A stretch of DNA of 64,000 nt from Erwinia sp. JUb26 (GCF_003751505.1 NZ_RJVB01000005.1:248001-312000), one strand, 5' to 3'. Counted from the stretch's first letter, positions 43,845 through 54,168 are shown. Numbers and translations are program-made. Notes: a model not told the origin generated them from the letters alone.

Positions 43845-45773
43845 TCAGGCGCTGGTTTTACCGGACAGCAGATCCAGCACTTCCTGTACGCTGGTGGTGG
43901 TCGCCAGTCGGGCAATCACGCTGTCATCGTCCAGTGCATTCGTCAGGCTGGTAATCACCTGGATATGCTCGTTATTGCGGGCGGCAATACCAATCACCAG
44001 GCGAGCGATGTCGTCTTCTTCCTCACCGAAGCGCACGCCTTCCGGATACTGGCAGAATACTACCCCGGTCTTCAGCACGCGGTCTTTCGCGGCAATCGTA
44101 CCGTGCGGCACGGCAATTGACTCACCGAGGTAGGTTGGCGTCAGTTTTTCACGTTCCAGCATCGCTTCGACGTATTCCGGCTCAACGTAGCCGCCTTTTA
44201 CCAGCTGTTCACCGGCAAAGCGAATCGCCTGCTCTTTTTCGCTGGCATGATTGCCGAGGAATACATTGCTGGCGGTCAGCTTGAACAGATGCTCCTGGCC
44301 TTCATCAAAGCTGTCGCTGAGCGTGGTGCTCACTTTTTCGCGATGTTCGGCGCTGCGGTTAGCTTCGACCAGACGCGCGGTCAGATCGTTATACAGGCCG
44401 CTGTCGAGGAAGTTGGTCAGGGAAATATGCTGCGCATGGGGCGCCTGGCGCATCGCACGCTCGGTGAGATCGCGGTGGGTAATGACCAGATCCACATCGC
44501 CCGGCAGGCTGTTAATGGCCGTGTTGGTCACAGAAATCGTGGTCAGGCCCGCATCGTTCACTTTCTTACGCAGCACGCCTGCACCCATGGCGCTGGAGCC
44601 CATACCGGCATCACAGGCCACGATGATTTTGCGCACGTGGGATAAATCGGAGTGCAGCGCATCGGCACCGGCTACGGTTGCTGACTGGCCTTTTGACTGC
44701 GCTTTCATTTCCTGCATACGACGGGTAGCCGCTTCGATGTCGTCTTCTTCTTTCACCTTGCTGGTTTTCAGCAGAACGGCTGACACCACAAAGGAGACGG
44801 CGAAGGCAGCAACAATGGCCGCAATGTTCGCGAAGTAGGCGCCTTTTGGCGTCATTGCCAGTACGGCGAGGATGGAACCCGGAGAGGCCGGTGATACCAG
44901 ACCGCCGTTCAGCAGCGTCAGGGTAAAGACGCCGGTCATACCGCCCAGAATCACCGCCAGAATCAGACGCGGATTCATCAGCACATACGGGAAGTAAATC
45001 TCGTGAATACCGCCCAGGAAGTGGATGATCGCCGCACCGCCGGCAGACTGTTTAGCATTGCCACGGCCGAAGAACATATAGGCCATCAGCACGCCCATAC
45101 CCGGGCCCGGGTTCGCTTCAATCAGGAAGAAGATAGATTTACCGGCTTCGCTGGCCTGCTGAATACCCAGCGGCGAGAAGATACCGTGGTTAATCGCATT
45201 GTTCAGGAACAGGATTTTTGCCGGTTCAACGAAGATTGAGGTCAGCGGCAGCAGGTTGTTCTGCACCATCAGATTCACGCCGGCGGCAAGAATATGCGAC
45301 AGGCCCTCAACCAGCGGACCGATAGCCAGGAATGCGAGGATAGCCAACAGCATGCCGATAATACCGGCAGAGAAGTTGTTAACCAGCATTTCGAAGCCGC
45401 TTTTAATCTTACCGTCAACCTGGCGGTCGAAGGTTTTGATTGCCCAACCGCCCAGCGGACCGGCAATCATTGAGCCGAGGAACATCGGCATATCGGCACC
45501 GACGATCACACCCATGGTAGTAATCGCACCGACTACGCCACCGCGATCGCCACCGACCAGGCGTCCGCCGGTATAACCGATCAGCAAGGGCAGCAGATAG
45601 GTAATCATTGGGCCAACCAGCTTCGCCAGCGTTTCGTTTGGCAGCCATCCGGTTGGAATAAACAGCGCGGTGATAATACCCCAGGCAATAAATGCCCCGA
45701 TATTTGGCATTACCATATTACTCAGAAAGCGACCAAAGTTCTGAACCTTGATCTTGATATCTGATGAGGACAT
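43845..45773 (-). CDS. mtlA: mannitol-specific PTS enzyme IICBA
   Basis: A 642-residue fused permease (E. coli 637). The N-terminal IIC membrane domain covers about residues 1-345 (with GGIHEIYFPYVL). The IIB domain follows, with the phosphorylated Cys in VACDAGMGSSAMGAG (about 388), and the C-terminal IIA domain with the phosphorylated His in GESIAVPHGTIAAKD (about 560). It imports and phosphorylates mannitol. The ATG at 45771-45773 follows AAGAGGTGTGCTTTT. Upstream is a long leader and four CRP sites. Confidence 0.96.
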   Translation of the reverse strand: MSSSDIKIKVQNFGRFLSNMVMPNIGAFIAWGIITALFIPTGWLPNETLAKLVGPMITYLLPLLIGYTGGRLVGGDRGGVVGAITTMGVIVGADMPMFLGSMIAGPLGGWAIKTFDRQVDGKIKSGFEMLVNNFSAGIIGMLLAILAFLAIGPLVEGLSHILAAGVNLMVQNNLLPLTSIFVEPAKILFLNNAINHGIFSPLGIQQASEAGKSIFFLIEANPGPGMGVLMAYMFFGRGNAKQSAGGAAIIHFLGGIHEIYFPYVLMNPRLILAVILGGMTGVFTLTLLNGGLVSPASPGSILAVLAMTPKGAYFANIAAIVAAFAVSFVVSAVLLKTSKVKEEDDIEAATRRMQEMKAQSKGQSATVAGADALHSDLSHVRKIIVACDAGMGSSAMGAGVLRKKVNDAGLTTISVTNTAINSLPGDVDLVITHRDLTERAMRQAPHAQHISLTNFLDSGLYNDLTARLVEANRSAEHREKVSTTLSDSFDEGQEHLFKLTASNVFLGNHASEKEQAIRFAGEQLVKGGYVEPEYVEAMLEREKLTPTYLGESIAVPHGTIAAKDRVLKTGVVFCQYPEGVRFGEEEDDIARLVIGIAARNNEHIQVITSLTNALDDDSVIARLATTTSVQEVLDLLSGKTSA

Positions 45774-45923
45774 AAAAGCACACCTCTTATTGGTACGCGC
45801 TGACCATGTAAGAGAGCGCGCTGATGTTGTTTGAAGACGATTACGGCTAAAAAGCCGTCAGTATCACTGTATGCAAGCGGACTCTATCACGCGAATATGA
45901 CGCTGCGTAGTCGGTGAATTATG

Positions 45924-45939
45924 TGTGATCTGGATCACT
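45924..45939. promoter_or_regulatory. CRP site 1 of the mtl promoter
   Basis: TGTGATCTGGATCACT, one mismatch from the symmetric TGTGA-N6-TCACA core. It is centred about 35 bp upstream of a candidate -10 (CATATT on the minus strand, 45894-45899), close to class II spacing. Confidence 0.8.
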
Positions 45940-45967
45940 ATGTATGAGGGGGGGAGGAGGGGTTTAT

Positions 45968-45983
45968 TGTGATATTGATCACA
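45968..45983. promoter_or_regulatory. CRP site 2 of the mtl promoter (perfect)
   Basis: TGTGATATTGATCACA matches the CRP core perfectly on both arms. Its centre is 44 bp from that of site 1, about four helical turns, so the two sites lie on nearly the same face. Confidence 0.85.
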
Positions 45984-46040
45984 ATAAACTTGTGTAAAAA
46001 AACCACAAAGGTCAAAATTCGAGCATCAACAGGCCAATAA

Positions 46041-46056
46041 TGTGATATAAATCACG
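46041..46056. promoter_or_regulatory. CRP site 3 of the mtl promoter
   Basis: TGTGATATAAATCACG has one mismatch in the right arm. The centre is 73 bp from site 2. Confidence 0.75.
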
Positions 46057-46084
46057 TAGTTGAATGCGGACTTTGTTCTTTATT

Positions 46085-46100
46085 TGTGATGTAGATCACA
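46085..46100. promoter_or_regulatory. CRP site 4 of the mtl promoter (perfect)
   Basis: TGTGATGTAGATCACA matches the core perfectly. The centre is 44 bp from site 3, the same spacing as between sites 1 and 2. The rest of the mtlA-yiaF gap (to 46276) holds no further gene. Confidence 0.82.
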
Positions 46101-46276
46101 AGAAACTTTTCTTTACATGCCGGCTCATGTGCCGCCATTCGAACGCGATCAGCTCTGCCCACGCTCTGTAACTAAGCTACATATCAGGCTACACGTTTAT
46201 TCCACTTTTATTCCGTCACGGGCGGGGAAGAATATACCACCCCGACGAACGGATATTCAGGTTCACGCAGGGAATA

Positions 46277-46304
46277 AATAAGGCCACCGACGGGTGGCCT
46301 TATT
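46277..46304. terminator. hairpin terminator after yiaF
   Basis: AATAAGGCCACC (46277-46288) pairs exactly with GGTGGCCTTATT (46293-46304) around a 4-base loop, 31 bp after the yiaF stop on the minus strand. A-rich and T-rich arms allow action in both directions. Confidence 0.8.
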
Positions 46305-46335
46305 ATCACGGTGGGAGGTAAGCCCCACTGCAATA

Positions 46336-47052
46336 TTACTGAATGCTGTTCTGCAGTACGCTTTGCGCCTGAGTCAGTGCCTGGGCATTCATGCTCAGGT
46401 TGCTCATCAGGGTGTTATAAGCCGATGCCTGATCCTGCGTGGGGAACTGCACCGCCGAGCCGTTAAAGCTGACGCGCGTTCCCTGCTGCTGCAGGAAATC
46501 ACCGGCCTGAATCACATCCTGGCTCAGCGTTTGTAGCGTCGGCAGCAGAGGCATTAATGCGTCCGCCGGCTGGGTCACCACTTTATTAAAGACATTGTCG
46601 TAGACGGTTTTCAGGTCTTCCGGCTGCTTCAGCGTGGCTTTGCTGCTGTCGGCCTGCGTTTTGGCCGTCTGAATCTGCTGGTTCAGCACGCCCAGGGAGC
46701 CGCTGGCCTGACGCAGCGAATCGCGGCGGGTCAGATAGTCCTGCGGTGTGCGGATCGCGGAAAGCTCATCCACCACCGGTTTTAACCCGGTATCAACGGC
46801 CTTGTTCACCTGCTGAGAAAAGCCGTAAATAATGGCGTAATCGCTAACGTAATTGCCGAACTTCTGCTTCTGATCTTCGCTCAGCGAAGGCAGGTGCTCG
46901 CCGCTGCGCATCACCGTATTTTGCAGAAAATCGATAAACGCCTTGCGTTGGTCGGCTTCTTTATCACCGCAGCCGGTCAGCTGCAGCACCAGAAACAGCG
47001 CCATAAACGGCACCAGCAAACGCATCCAGATGCGTGCAGGTCCTGTGGTCAT
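46336..47052 (-). CDS. yiaF: DUF3053 lipoprotein YiaF
   Basis: A 238-residue protein matching E. coli YiaF (236). The lipoprotein signal ends LQLTGC (Cys28), followed by GDKEADQRKAFIDFLQ and a helical body. The function is unknown. The ATG at 47050-47052 follows AACAGGAGTTTTTTCTC. A short open frame ends 15 bp upstream of it. Confidence 0.9.
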   Translation of the reverse strand: MTTGPARIWMRLLVPFMALFLVLQLTGCGDKEADQRKAFIDFLQNTVMRSGEHLPSLSEDQKQKFGNYVSDYAIIYGFSQQVNKAVDTGLKPVVDELSAIRTPQDYLTRRDSLRQASGSLGVLNQQIQTAKTQADSSKATLKQPEDLKTVYDNVFNKVVTQPADALMPLLPTLQTLSQDVIQAGDFLQQQGTRVSFNGSAVQFPTQDQASAYNTLMSNLSMNAQALTQAQSVLQNSIQ

Positions 47053-47067
47053 GAGAAAAAACTCCTG

Positions 47068-47289
47068 TTAAACATCTTGCGGGTTGTGAAGAAGATAAAT
47101 CCTGAATGAAGGATAGTCGAACTCGTTTTCGAAGGATAGCGCGATCGACAATGTGACCATCGGGGAACGGTAATGACGTCTGCCCGGCTGACGGGACGGT
47201 TTATCGTTCGATCTCTCCTTAAACAGATTAGCAAGGCTTATAAGACCTAAGCCAATGACAATAAAGGAGACGGAGAGAGTGTCTTCCAT
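47068..47289 (-). CDS. possible small membrane protein upstream of yiaF
   Basis: An open frame of 73 codons starting at ATG 47287-47289 has a hydrophobic N-terminus (SFIVIGLGLISLANLF) and a basic middle. It ends 15 bp before yiaF, as an operon partner would. No ribosome site is visible before the ATG, and I recognise no family, so it may be fortuitous. Confidence 0.3.
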   Translation of the reverse strand: MEDTLSVSFIVIGLGLISLANLFKERSNDKPSRQPGRRHYRSPMVTLSIALSFENEFDYPSFRIYLLHNPQDV

Positions 47290-47489
47290 TTTTTGCAAAG
47301 CAAAACAAAAAAATAATTAAAAAATATGACCTGTATCACCAGGATTCGTCTAATACTTAGGATCCTGGCGTTTCCCTGTGCTGCCTCGCAGTTTTCCAGC
47401 GGTTGATGTTCGCCAGTATTCTGAGCCTGTGCTTGAGGCTCAACTCCTCTGGTCGTTCACATTAAGTGATTTTAATGAGGTGTGTGCTT

Positions 47490-47786
47490 ATGGAAACAAA
47501 AGATCCAATGTTTGAATTACTCTCCAACCTGGAGCAGATCGTGCTGACGCGTGATGTGTTGCAGGCTGGCGCATTAATCGAGAGTGAAGCAGCGATGCCC
47601 GAACCCAAACGGATCAGGGAAATTAGCGGCATGCAGATTGATGAGTTTGCCCTGGCAATGGGCGTGAGCGTTTCATCGGTGAAAAGCTGGGAAGCACAAC
47701 GTACCAAGCCGTCAGGCAGCGCACAAAAACTGATGCAGTTGATTCATTCGAATCCGTATCTGGGACGACAGTTGCTGGAAAGATAA
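47490..47786 (+). CDS. yiaG: YiaG-type HTH (XRE/antitoxin-like) regulator
   Basis: A 98-residue protein (E. coli YiaG 96) with an N-terminal METKDPMFELLSNLEQIV and a Cro/HigA-type HTH at about residues 45-80 (MQIDEFALAMGVSVSSVKSWEAQRTKPS). The family resembles HigA antitoxins, but no toxin gene is adjacent. The ATG at 47490 follows ATGAGGTG. The 200 bp upstream hold its promoter and nothing else obvious. Confidence 0.88.
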   Translation: METKDPMFELLSNLEQIVLTRDVLQAGALIESEAAMPEPKRIREISGMQIDEFALAMGVSVSSVKSWEAQRTKPSGSAQKLMQLIHSNPYLGRQLLER

Positions 47787-47801
47787 AAGAGCTAAAAAAA
47801 C

Positions 47802-47824
47802 AAACCCGCCACAGGGCGGGTTTT
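47802..47824. terminator. bidirectional terminator between yiaG and the alcohol dehydrogenase gene
   Basis: AAACCCGCC (47802-47810) pairs with GGCGGGTTT (47815-47823) around ACAG. T-rich tails lie on both sides: TTTT after 47820 on plus, and a run of A before 47800 that is T on minus. Confidence 0.9.
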
Positions 47825-47837
47825 ATGCAAAAAAGCC

Positions 47838-48884
47838 TTAGCGCCCCGCTTTCATATCGATGACAAAACGGTACTTCACATCACCCTTCAGCATCCGCTC
47901 AAACGCCTCTTCCACCTGATTCAGGCGAATCACCTCAACATCCGACACGATATTGTGCTGGCCGCAGAAATCGAGCATCTGCTGGGTTTCCTTGATGCTG
48001 CCGATCGAGGTGCCGGAAATACTCAGGCGTTTAAACACGATTGGCGTGACGTTTGGGGACTTATGCGGTGAGTCAGGAATGCCCACCAGCACCAGGTGAC
48101 CGTTGGTTTTCAGCGCGTTGAGGTAAGGGTCGAGATCGTGCGGTGCGGCCACGCAGTCCAGGATCATATCCAGACTGTTCTTCACGCTCTCCATCTGCTC
48201 TGCATCTTTCGACACCACCACCTGGCTGGCACCCAGACGCAGCGCGTCGGCACCTTTCGCCGGGGACGTGGTAAACAGCACCACTTCAGCACCCAGCGCG
48301 CTCGCCAGTTTCACCGCCATATGGCCCAGGCCACCCAGCCCGATAATCCCCACGCGCTGGCCAGGCTGTACGTTCCAGTGCTTCAGCGGCGACCACGTGG
48401 TCACACCGGCGCACAGCAGCGGTGCGACCGCGCTCAGTTCCAGATTCTCCGGCACGGAGACCACAAACTTGCTGTCGACCACGATGCTGTCGGAGTAGCC
48501 GCCGAAGGTCATGCCGCCAATGGTTTTTTCTTCGCTGTTATAGGTTGCGGTAAAACCTTCTTCACAGTACTGCTCTTCGCCGCCGTGGCACTGAGCACAG
48601 TGGCCGCAGGAGTCGACCATCACGCCCACGCCAACCAGGTCGCCCGCTTTAAACGCGGTGACGTCGCTGCCGGCGGCGACGACGCGCCCAACGATCTCGT
48701 GGCCCGGCACCAGCGGGAACTGGCTGACGCCCCATTCGTTACGCGCCATATGCAGGTCAGAGTGGCACACACCACAGTAGTGGATGTCGATATGGACATC
48801 ACCGGCCTGCAGGTCGCGACGCTTAAATTCGAAGGGTTCGAGAGGGGTGTTGGCTGCTTTGGCAGCGTATCCAAAGGATTGCAT
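47838..48884 (-). CDS. zinc-dependent NADP alcohol dehydrogenase (YahK/CAD type)
   Basis: A 348-residue medium-chain dehydrogenase. The catalytic zinc ligands are Cys37 in YCGVCHSDLH, the GHE motif (VPGHEIVG) and the Cys in LLCAGVTTWSPL. The structural zinc site is CGHCAQCHGGEEQYC. The cofactor motif GIIGLGGLGHMAVKLA lies near residue 182. It resembles broad-range aldehyde reductases of the cinnamyl-alcohol dehydrogenase family such as E. coli YahK. The physiological substrate is not evident. It converges with yiaG at a shared terminator. Confidence 0.88.
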   Translation of the reverse strand: MQSFGYAAKAANTPLEPFEFKRRDLQAGDVHIDIHYCGVCHSDLHMARNEWGVSQFPLVPGHEIVGRVVAAGSDVTAFKAGDLVGVGVMVDSCGHCAQCHGGEEQYCEEGFTATYNSEEKTIGGMTFGGYSDSIVVDSKFVVSVPENLELSAVAPLLCAGVTTWSPLKHWNVQPGQRVGIIGLGGLGHMAVKLASALGAEVVLFTTSPAKGADALRLGASQVVVSKDAEQMESVKNSLDMILDCVAAPHDLDPYLNALKTNGHLVLVGIPDSPHKSPNVTPIVFKRLSISGTSIGSIKETQQMLDFCGQHNIVSDVEVIRLNQVEEAFERMLKGDVKYRFVIDMKAGR

Positions 48885-48977
48885 AAATGTCTTAACCTGA
48901 ATGGCAAAAACCGCACAGGGTAAGGAAATGGTGCGCGAGGGGCAAGGCGGAATTGTAAGTCGGGGTGTCTGCGCGAT

Positions 48978-49004
48978 AAAAAAGGGCGGACCGATGGCCC
49001 GCCC
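48978..49004 (-). terminator. rho-independent terminator of glyQS
   Basis: On the minus strand GGGCGG (48999-49004) pairs with CCGCCC (48984-48989), followed by a run of T (48978-48983). It lies 14 bp after the glyS stop. Confidence 0.85.
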
Positions 49005-49018
49005 CTGATGGCCGCAGA

Positions 49019-51088
49019 TTACTGCAGCAGGGAGATATCCGCGACCTGCAGGAACAGCTCGCGCAGCTTAGCCAGCAGCGTCAGGCGGTTAATACGCACC
49101 GCCTGGTCATCGGCATTTACCATCACCTTGTCGAAGAAGTTATCCACCGTCTCGCGCAGCTCAGCCAGCTCGATCAGCGCTTCCTGGTAGCGGCCTTCTG
49201 CAAAGTAAGGCTGCAGCTTGCTGCTCAGGGCTGACACGTAGGTCGCCAGCTTGATCTCTTCATTCTCTTTCAGCAGCACGGCCTGCACGCTGTCGTTCAG
49301 CGGTTCGCTGGACTTGGCAAGAATGTTAGAGACGCGTTTGTTGGCGGCGGCCAGCGTGGCAGCGGCTTCCAGCGTGCGGAAGTGGGAGACCGCCTTCATG
49401 CGGGCATCGAAGTCCGCCGGGCGGGTCGGGCGACGCGCCAGCACGGCCTGGATGGTATCCACGCTGTGGCCTTCTTCCTGATACCAGGTGCGGAAACGCC
49501 CCAGCATAAAGTCGATCACCTCATCCACAACCTTGGCGTTAGACAGCTTGCTGCCGTACAGGCGCACCGCTTCTTCCGTCAGGGTTTGCAGATCCAGCGG
49601 CAGGTTTTTCTCAACGATGATACGCAGCACGCCCAGCGCGGCACGGCGCAGAGCAAACGGGTCTTTATCGCCTTTCGGATGCTGACCGATGCCGAAAATG
49701 CCGGCCAGGGTGTCCATCTTATCGGCGATTGCCAGCGCGCAGGCAATCGGGTTAGACGGCAGCTCGTCACCGGCAAAGCGCGGTTGATACTGCTCGTTCA
49801 GCGCGACCGCAACGTCTTCGGCTTCGCCGTCGTGACGCGCATAGTGCATGCCCATCACGCCCTGGGTGTCGGTAAATTCGAACACCATGTTGGTCATCAG
49901 GTCGCACTTGGACAGCAGGCCAGCACGGGTCGCGTGATTCACATCCGCACCGATCTGGGCAGCAATCCATCCCGCCAGCGCCTGAATGCGGTCGGTTTTA
50001 TCGCGCAGAGTGCCCAGCTCTTTCTGGAACAGTACGGTTTCCAGACGCGGCAGGTTATCTTCCAGACGACGCTTACGGTCGCTATTGAAGAAGAACTCGG
50101 CGTCGGCGAGGCGTGGACGCACCACCTTCTCGTTACCGGAGATAATCTGCTGCGGATCTTTCGAGATAATGTTCGTCACGAAGATGAAGTTTGGCAGCAG
50201 CTTGCCCGCGGTGTCATACACCGGGAAATACTTCTGATCGCCCTTCATGGTGTACACCAGCGCTTCAGCCGGAACCGCGAGGAACTTCTCTTCAAACTTC
50301 GCCGTCAGCACCACCGGCCACTCCACCAGGGAGGTAACCTCTTCCAGCAGGCTTTCGCTCAGATCGGCGACGCCACCGATTTTACGGGCTGCTTCTTCAG
50401 CATCAGCTTTAATCGTGGCTTTACGCGCTTCGAAATCCGCCTGCACTTTACCGCGCTCCAGCAGGATCGCAGGATACTGGTCGGCATTGTCGATGGTGAA
50501 TTCCGGCTCGCCCATAAAGCGGTGTCCGCGGATCGTACGCGCCGAATCGATACCCAGAATGGTGGCCGGGATGGACTCGTCGCCGAGCAGGATGGTCACG
50601 GTATGCACCGGACGCACAAACTGCACGTCAGACGCGCCCCAGCGCATCAGTTTCGGGATCGGCAGCTTCGCCAGTGAGGTGGCGATCATTGCCGGCAGCA
50701 GCGCCTGAGCGCGCTCACCGGTCACTTTCGCACGGTACACCAGCCATTCACCTTTGTCGGTGCTCAGGCGTTCAGCCTGATCGACGGTGATACCGCAGCC
50801 GCGCGCCCAGCCCTCAGCGGCCTTGGTGGCCACGCCGTTGGCGTCAAACGCGGCGGCAATTGCCGGGCCGCGTTTTTCTACTTCGCGATCCGGCTGTGCG
50901 GCGCTCAGGTTGGCGACTTTCAGCGCCAGGCGGCGCGGCGCGGCGAACCACTTCACGTCGCCGTGGGCCAGGCCAGCCGCATCCAGCTCTGCGGTAAAGT
51001 TTGCTGCGAAAGACTCGGCCAGGCTGCGCAGGGCTTTCGGAGGCAGCTCTTCGGTGCCGATTTCCACCAGGAAGGTTTTTTCAGTCAT
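49019..51088 (-). CDS. glyS: glycyl-tRNA synthetase beta subunit
   Basis: A 689-residue protein, the same length as E. coli GlyS. It begins [22 protein letters not shown], has the HD-like central region and ends in a DALR-type anticodon-binding domain ([22 protein letters not shown]). With GlyQ it forms the alpha2-beta2 enzyme that charges tRNA-Gly. The ATG at 51086-51088 follows AAGAGGCAGCC, nine bases after the glyQ stop. Confidence 0.97.
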   Translation of the reverse strand: MTEKTFLVEIGTEELPPKALRSLAESFAANFTAELDAAGLAHGDVKWFAAPRRLALKVANLSAAQPDREVEKRGPAIAAAFDANGVATKAAEGWARGCGITVDQAERLSTDKGEWLVYRAKVTGERAQALLPAMIATSLAKLPIPKLMRWGASDVQFVRPVHTVTILLGDESIPATILGIDSARTIRGHRFMGEPEFTIDNADQYPAILLERGKVQADFEARKATIKADAEEAARKIGGVADLSESLLEEVTSLVEWPVVLTAKFEEKFLAVPAEALVYTMKGDQKYFPVYDTAGKLLPNFIFVTNIISKDPQQIISGNEKVVRPRLADAEFFFNSDRKRRLEDNLPRLETVLFQKELGTLRDKTDRIQALAGWIAAQIGADVNHATRAGLLSKCDLMTNMVFEFTDTQGVMGMHYARHDGEAEDVAVALNEQYQPRFAGDELPSNPIACALAIADKMDTLAGIFGIGQHPKGDKDPFALRRAALGVLRIIVEKNLPLDLQTLTEEAVRLYGSKLSNAKVVDEVIDFMLGRFRTWYQEEGHSVDTIQAVLARRPTRPADFDARMKAVSHFRTLEAAATLAAANKRVSNILAKSSEPLNDSVQAVLLKENEEIKLATYVSALSSKLQPYFAEGRYQEALIELAELRETVDNFFDKVMVNADDQAVRINRLTLLAKLRELFLQVADISLLQ

Positions 51089-51097
51089 GGCTGCCTC

Positions 51098-52009
51098 TTA
51101 TTTCTTGTTATTGCACATCGGGAAGCCTAACGCCTCGCGGGAGGCATAATAGGCTTCGGCCACGGCTTTCGTCAGGGTGCGGATACGCAGAATATAACGC
51201 TGACGCTCGGTGACGGAGATGGCTTTGCGGGCATCCAGCAGGTTAAAGCTGTGTGCGGCTTTCAGAATACGCTCGTAGGCAGGCAGCGGCAGCGGTTTTT
51301 CCAACGCCAGCAGGCTCTGCGCTTCTTTCTCGTACTGCTCGAAGCAGGTGAAAAGGAAATCGACATCGGCGTATTCGAAGTTATAGGTGGACTGCTCCAC
51401 TTCGTTCTGATGGAACACGTCGCCGTAGGTGGTTTTACCCAGCGGACCGTCGCTCCACACGAGATCGTAAACGCTGTCCACGCCCTGGATGTACATCGCC
51501 AGGCGCTCCAGACCGTAGGTGATTTCACCGGTAACCGGCTTGCACTCCAGGCCGCCAACCTGCTGGAAGTAGGTGAACTGCGTCACTTCCATGCCGTTCA
51601 GCCACACTTCCCAGCCCAGACCCCAGGCACCCAGCGTTGGGTTTTCCCAGTTGTCTTCCACGAAGCGGATATCGTGGATGGTCGGGTCCATGCCCAGCTC
51701 TTTCAGCGAGCCGAGGTACAGCTCCTGAATGTTGTCCGGCGATGGCTTGATGATCACCTGGAACTGGTAGTAGTGCTGTAAGCGGTTCGGGTTTTCACCG
51801 TAGCGGCCGTCGGTAGGGCGGCGTGACGGCTGCACGTAGGCCACCGCCGTTGGCTCTGGCCCCAGCGCCCGCAGGCAGGTCATCGGGTGAGAAGTACCAG
51901 CGCCCACTTCCATATCCAGCGGTTGGATGATGGTGCAGCCCTGGCGCGCCCAGTAATCCTGTAAGGTCAGGATCAGGCCCTGGAAAGTCTTGGTATCAAA
52001 CTTTTGCAT
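51098..52009 (-). CDS. glyQ: glycyl-tRNA synthetase alpha subunit
   Basis: A 303-residue protein, full length compared with E. coli GlyQ. It has the class II active-site segments [43 protein letters not shown] and [25 protein letters not shown]. It is the catalytic subunit that activates glycine. The start at 52007-52009 is conserved in enterics. Confidence 0.97.
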   Translation of the reverse strand: MQKFDTKTFQGLILTLQDYWARQGCTIIQPLDMEVGAGTSHPMTCLRALGPEPTAVAYVQPSRRPTDGRYGENPNRLQHYYQFQVIIKPSPDNIQELYLGSLKELGMDPTIHDIRFVEDNWENPTLGAWGLGWEVWLNGMEVTQFTYFQQVGGLECKPVTGEITYGLERLAMYIQGVDSVYDLVWSDGPLGKTTYGDVFHQNEVEQSTYNFEYADVDFLFTCFEQYEKEAQSLLALEKPLPLPAYERILKAAHSFNLLDARKAISVTERQRYILRIRTLTKAVAEAYYASREALGFPMCNNKK

Positions 52010-52052
52010 GTTGATTTCGCACGCGATACGAGTGGTTAAAAAAGTGGGCGTC

Positions 52053-52082
52053 AGTATACCCTTTGACCGGGTTGATTACCAA
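52053..52082 (-). promoter_or_regulatory. candidate glyQS promoter
   Basis: On the minus strand TTGGTA (52077-52082) and TATACT (52053-52058) are separated by 18 bp, with 44 bp to the glyQ start. The -35 overlaps a dyad, ATTACC-AAAAT-GGTAAT (52075-52091). Confidence 0.5.
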
Positions 52083-52254
52083 AATGGTAATGATAACGGC
52101 GGTGATTTAATCGAATCCGCTGCTTTTGTCGGCGACGCCACACATTTTATTCGTCCTGTTCCGAGTTTTTGCCCATCGGGTTGTTGAAGTCCGTTCTCCT
52201 GGCCAGAATTAGCGAGCATCGATACGGACTTTTCCGGCAAACAGGATTGAAATA

Positions 52255-53247
52255 ATGCAGAAAATTGGCTGGATAGATAATTTACGCGCAGTGGCGTGTT
52301 TGATGGTGATTATGATCCACACCACCACCTGGTACGTGACCACCGGCATGTCGGTCGGCGAGCACAGCTGGGACCTTTCAAACCTGCTGAATTCGGCATC
52401 TAGGGTGTGCGTGCCGATCTTCTTTATGATCTCCGGCTACCTGTTCTTCGGCGAGCGCAGCGCGCAGAAGCGCCATTTCCTGCGGGTGGTGCTGTGCCTG
52501 CTGTTTTACAGTGCGATTGCGCTGGCCTACATCAGCCTGCTGACGCCGATTAATGAAGTCACATCGCTGAAAAACCTGCTGCAAAAGCCGATTTTTTACC
52601 ACCTGTGGTTTTTCTTCGCGATTATCGCCATCTATATGTTTTCACCGCTGATTCAGGTGAAGCCGGTCAGCGCGGGCTATATGGCGATTGTGATCCTGGT
52701 GCTGGCGGTACTGGCGAACCCGAATACCGTTGACGGCTCGATTGCCCGTTTTCACTGGCTGCCGGTGAACCTCTATATCAACGGGGATTCCATCTACTAT
52801 CTGCTGTACGCGCTGACCGGCCGGGCCATCGGCACGATGAAAACCGACAGGCGGGGCGTTAGCTGGCTGGCGGCGATAACCTTTATCGTCTGCGTGCTGG
52901 TCATTGCCTTCGGCACCAAACGCCAGTTCGCGATTAACGGGGCCTTCGCCGATACCTGGTACCTCTACTGCGGTCCGGCGGTGTTTATTGCCGCCGTCAG
53001 CCTGCTGGTACTGTTTAAAAACACGCTAAACGAGCGGCCTTTGCCGATTTTAGCCACCATTTCGCGTTATTCCCTGCCGATTTACGGCTTCCACGCGCTG
53101 TTTATCCATTACATGCGCACCCACGGGCTGGATAATACCGATCGTCCGCTGATCGACATCCCGCTGGTGTTTGCCATCACCCTCGGCGGCAGCCTGCTGC
53201 TGGCCATCGGCCTGCAGCGCATCGATAAACATCACCTGGTCAGCTAG
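52255..53247 (+). CDS. wecH: O-acetyltransferase WecH (acyltransferase 3 family)
   Basis: A 330-residue membrane protein (E. coli WecH 331) with about ten hydrophobic helices. The acyltransferase-3 N-terminal motif is [22 protein letters not shown], with the catalytic His in [20 protein letters not shown] and the late helix [15 protein letters not shown] follow. WecH acetylates enterobacterial common antigen. The ATG at 52255 follows AGGATTGAAATA. It lies divergent from glyQS, as in E. coli, and converges tail to tail with the GlxA-type regulator by four bases. Confidence 0.92.
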   Translation: MQKIGWIDNLRAVACLMVIMIHTTTWYVTTGMSVGEHSWDLSNLLNSASRVCVPIFFMISGYLFFGERSAQKRHFLRVVLCLLFYSAIALAYISLLTPINEVTSLKNLLQKPIFYHLWFFFAIIAIYMFSPLIQVKPVSAGYMAIVILVLAVLANPNTVDGSIARFHWLPVNLYINGDSIYYLLYALTGRAIGTMKTDRRGVSWLAAITFIVCVLVIAFGTKRQFAINGAFADTWYLYCGPAVFIAAVSLLVLFKNTLNERPLPILATISRYSLPIYGFHALFIHYMRTHGLDNTDRPLIDIPLVFAITLGGSLLLAIGLQRIDKHHLVS

Positions 53248-54167
53248 TCCGCCTGCCAGCGCTGCTGTGCGCGACGCAGCTGGCGGGAGGAGGAGAACCC
53301 TGCCGCCAGCGCCGCCTGCTCGTTGCCTTCGCCCTGCTGGCGCCGCTGCTGGACAATCGCCAGCCGCAGCTGCTCGTGATACTCACGCACGCTAATGCCC
53401 AGATGCTGGCGGAACAGCCGCGTCAGATGGCGCGCGCTGACGTGGACCCGATCGGCGATGTCATCCAGCGACCACTCCTGCTCCGGCTGCTGGATCAGCA
53501 GATCCTGAGTGCGGTGAATGGCCGGGTGCATATGGTTGCGGTAGCGCAGCCACGGCGAAAGCTGCGGGTCATCCCCCGAACGGCGGAAGTAAACCACCAT
53601 TTCCCGCGCCACGTTCAGCGCCATCTGCGAGCCGCAGAGGCGATTAATCAGATGCAGCGACAGATCGATGCCGGCGGTAATCCCTGCGCTGGTCCAGATG
53701 CCGCGATCTTCGATAAAGATGCGGTTTTCCCGCACGATAGCGGCAGGTTCGGCGGCTTTCAGCCTCGCGATAACTTCATGATGGGTGGTGCACTCCACGC
53801 CGTGCATCAGCCCGGCACGGGCGGCCAGCAGCGAGCCTGAGCACACGCAGATCAAGCTGATATGGCGGGCATGGATCGCGGGCTGAATGCGCATCAGCCA
53901 GTTGCGCGCGGCAATCGCCTGCGGCGTATCGAACCATACCGAGGAGTCCTGCACGCCCGGCACCACCAACAGGCTGCCGGGGGGTAACGCTTCCGGCAGC
54001 GGCTGGATGCGGCTAATGGTCATATCCGTTGAGCTCAGCACGGTTTCATCGGGGCCGATATAGTGCAGGCTGAACGCCCCGTCGGCCAGCTTCAGCGTCT
54101 CCGCCGGGCCGGTCAGGTCGAGGGTCATCACCCCGGGCAGGGTCAAAAACCACACCGGAATTGTCAT
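53244..54167 (-). CDS. GlxA-type transcriptional regulator (DJ-1/PfpI + AraC HTH)
   Basis: A 307-residue protein. Residues 1-170 form a DJ-1/PfpI (class I glutamine amidotransferase-like) domain with the nucleophile-elbow segment [15 protein letters not shown]. The C-terminal 100 residues are an AraC HTH pair ([32 protein letters not shown]). It is translated one base after the isochorismatase-like gene, so the two form an operon. It probably senses a small amide or nitrogen compound and controls this operon (inference). Confidence 0.88.
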   Translation of the reverse strand: MTIPVWFLTLPGVMTLDLTGPAETLKLADGAFSLHYIGPDETVLSSTDMTISRIQPLPEALPPGSLLVVPGVQDSSVWFDTPQAIAARNWLMRIQPAIHARHISLICVCSGSLLAARAGLMHGVECTTHHEVIARLKAAEPAAIVRENRIFIEDRGIWTSAGITAGIDLSLHLINRLCGSQMALNVAREMVVYFRRSGDDPQLSPWLRYRNHMHPAIHRTQDLLIQQPEQEWSLDDIADRVHVSARHLTRLFRQHLGISVREYHEQLRLAIVQQRRQQGEGNEQAALAAGFSSSRQLRRAQQRWQAD

Positions 54168-54168
54168 G

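Noticed and set aside
47490-47786. yiaG as the antitoxin of a toxin-antitoxin pair
   Set aside because: No small toxin gene lies next to it; a terminator directly follows and the upstream gap has no co-directional frame.
49382-50677. Open frame of 431 codons on the plus strand
   Set aside because: Antisense shadow of glyS.
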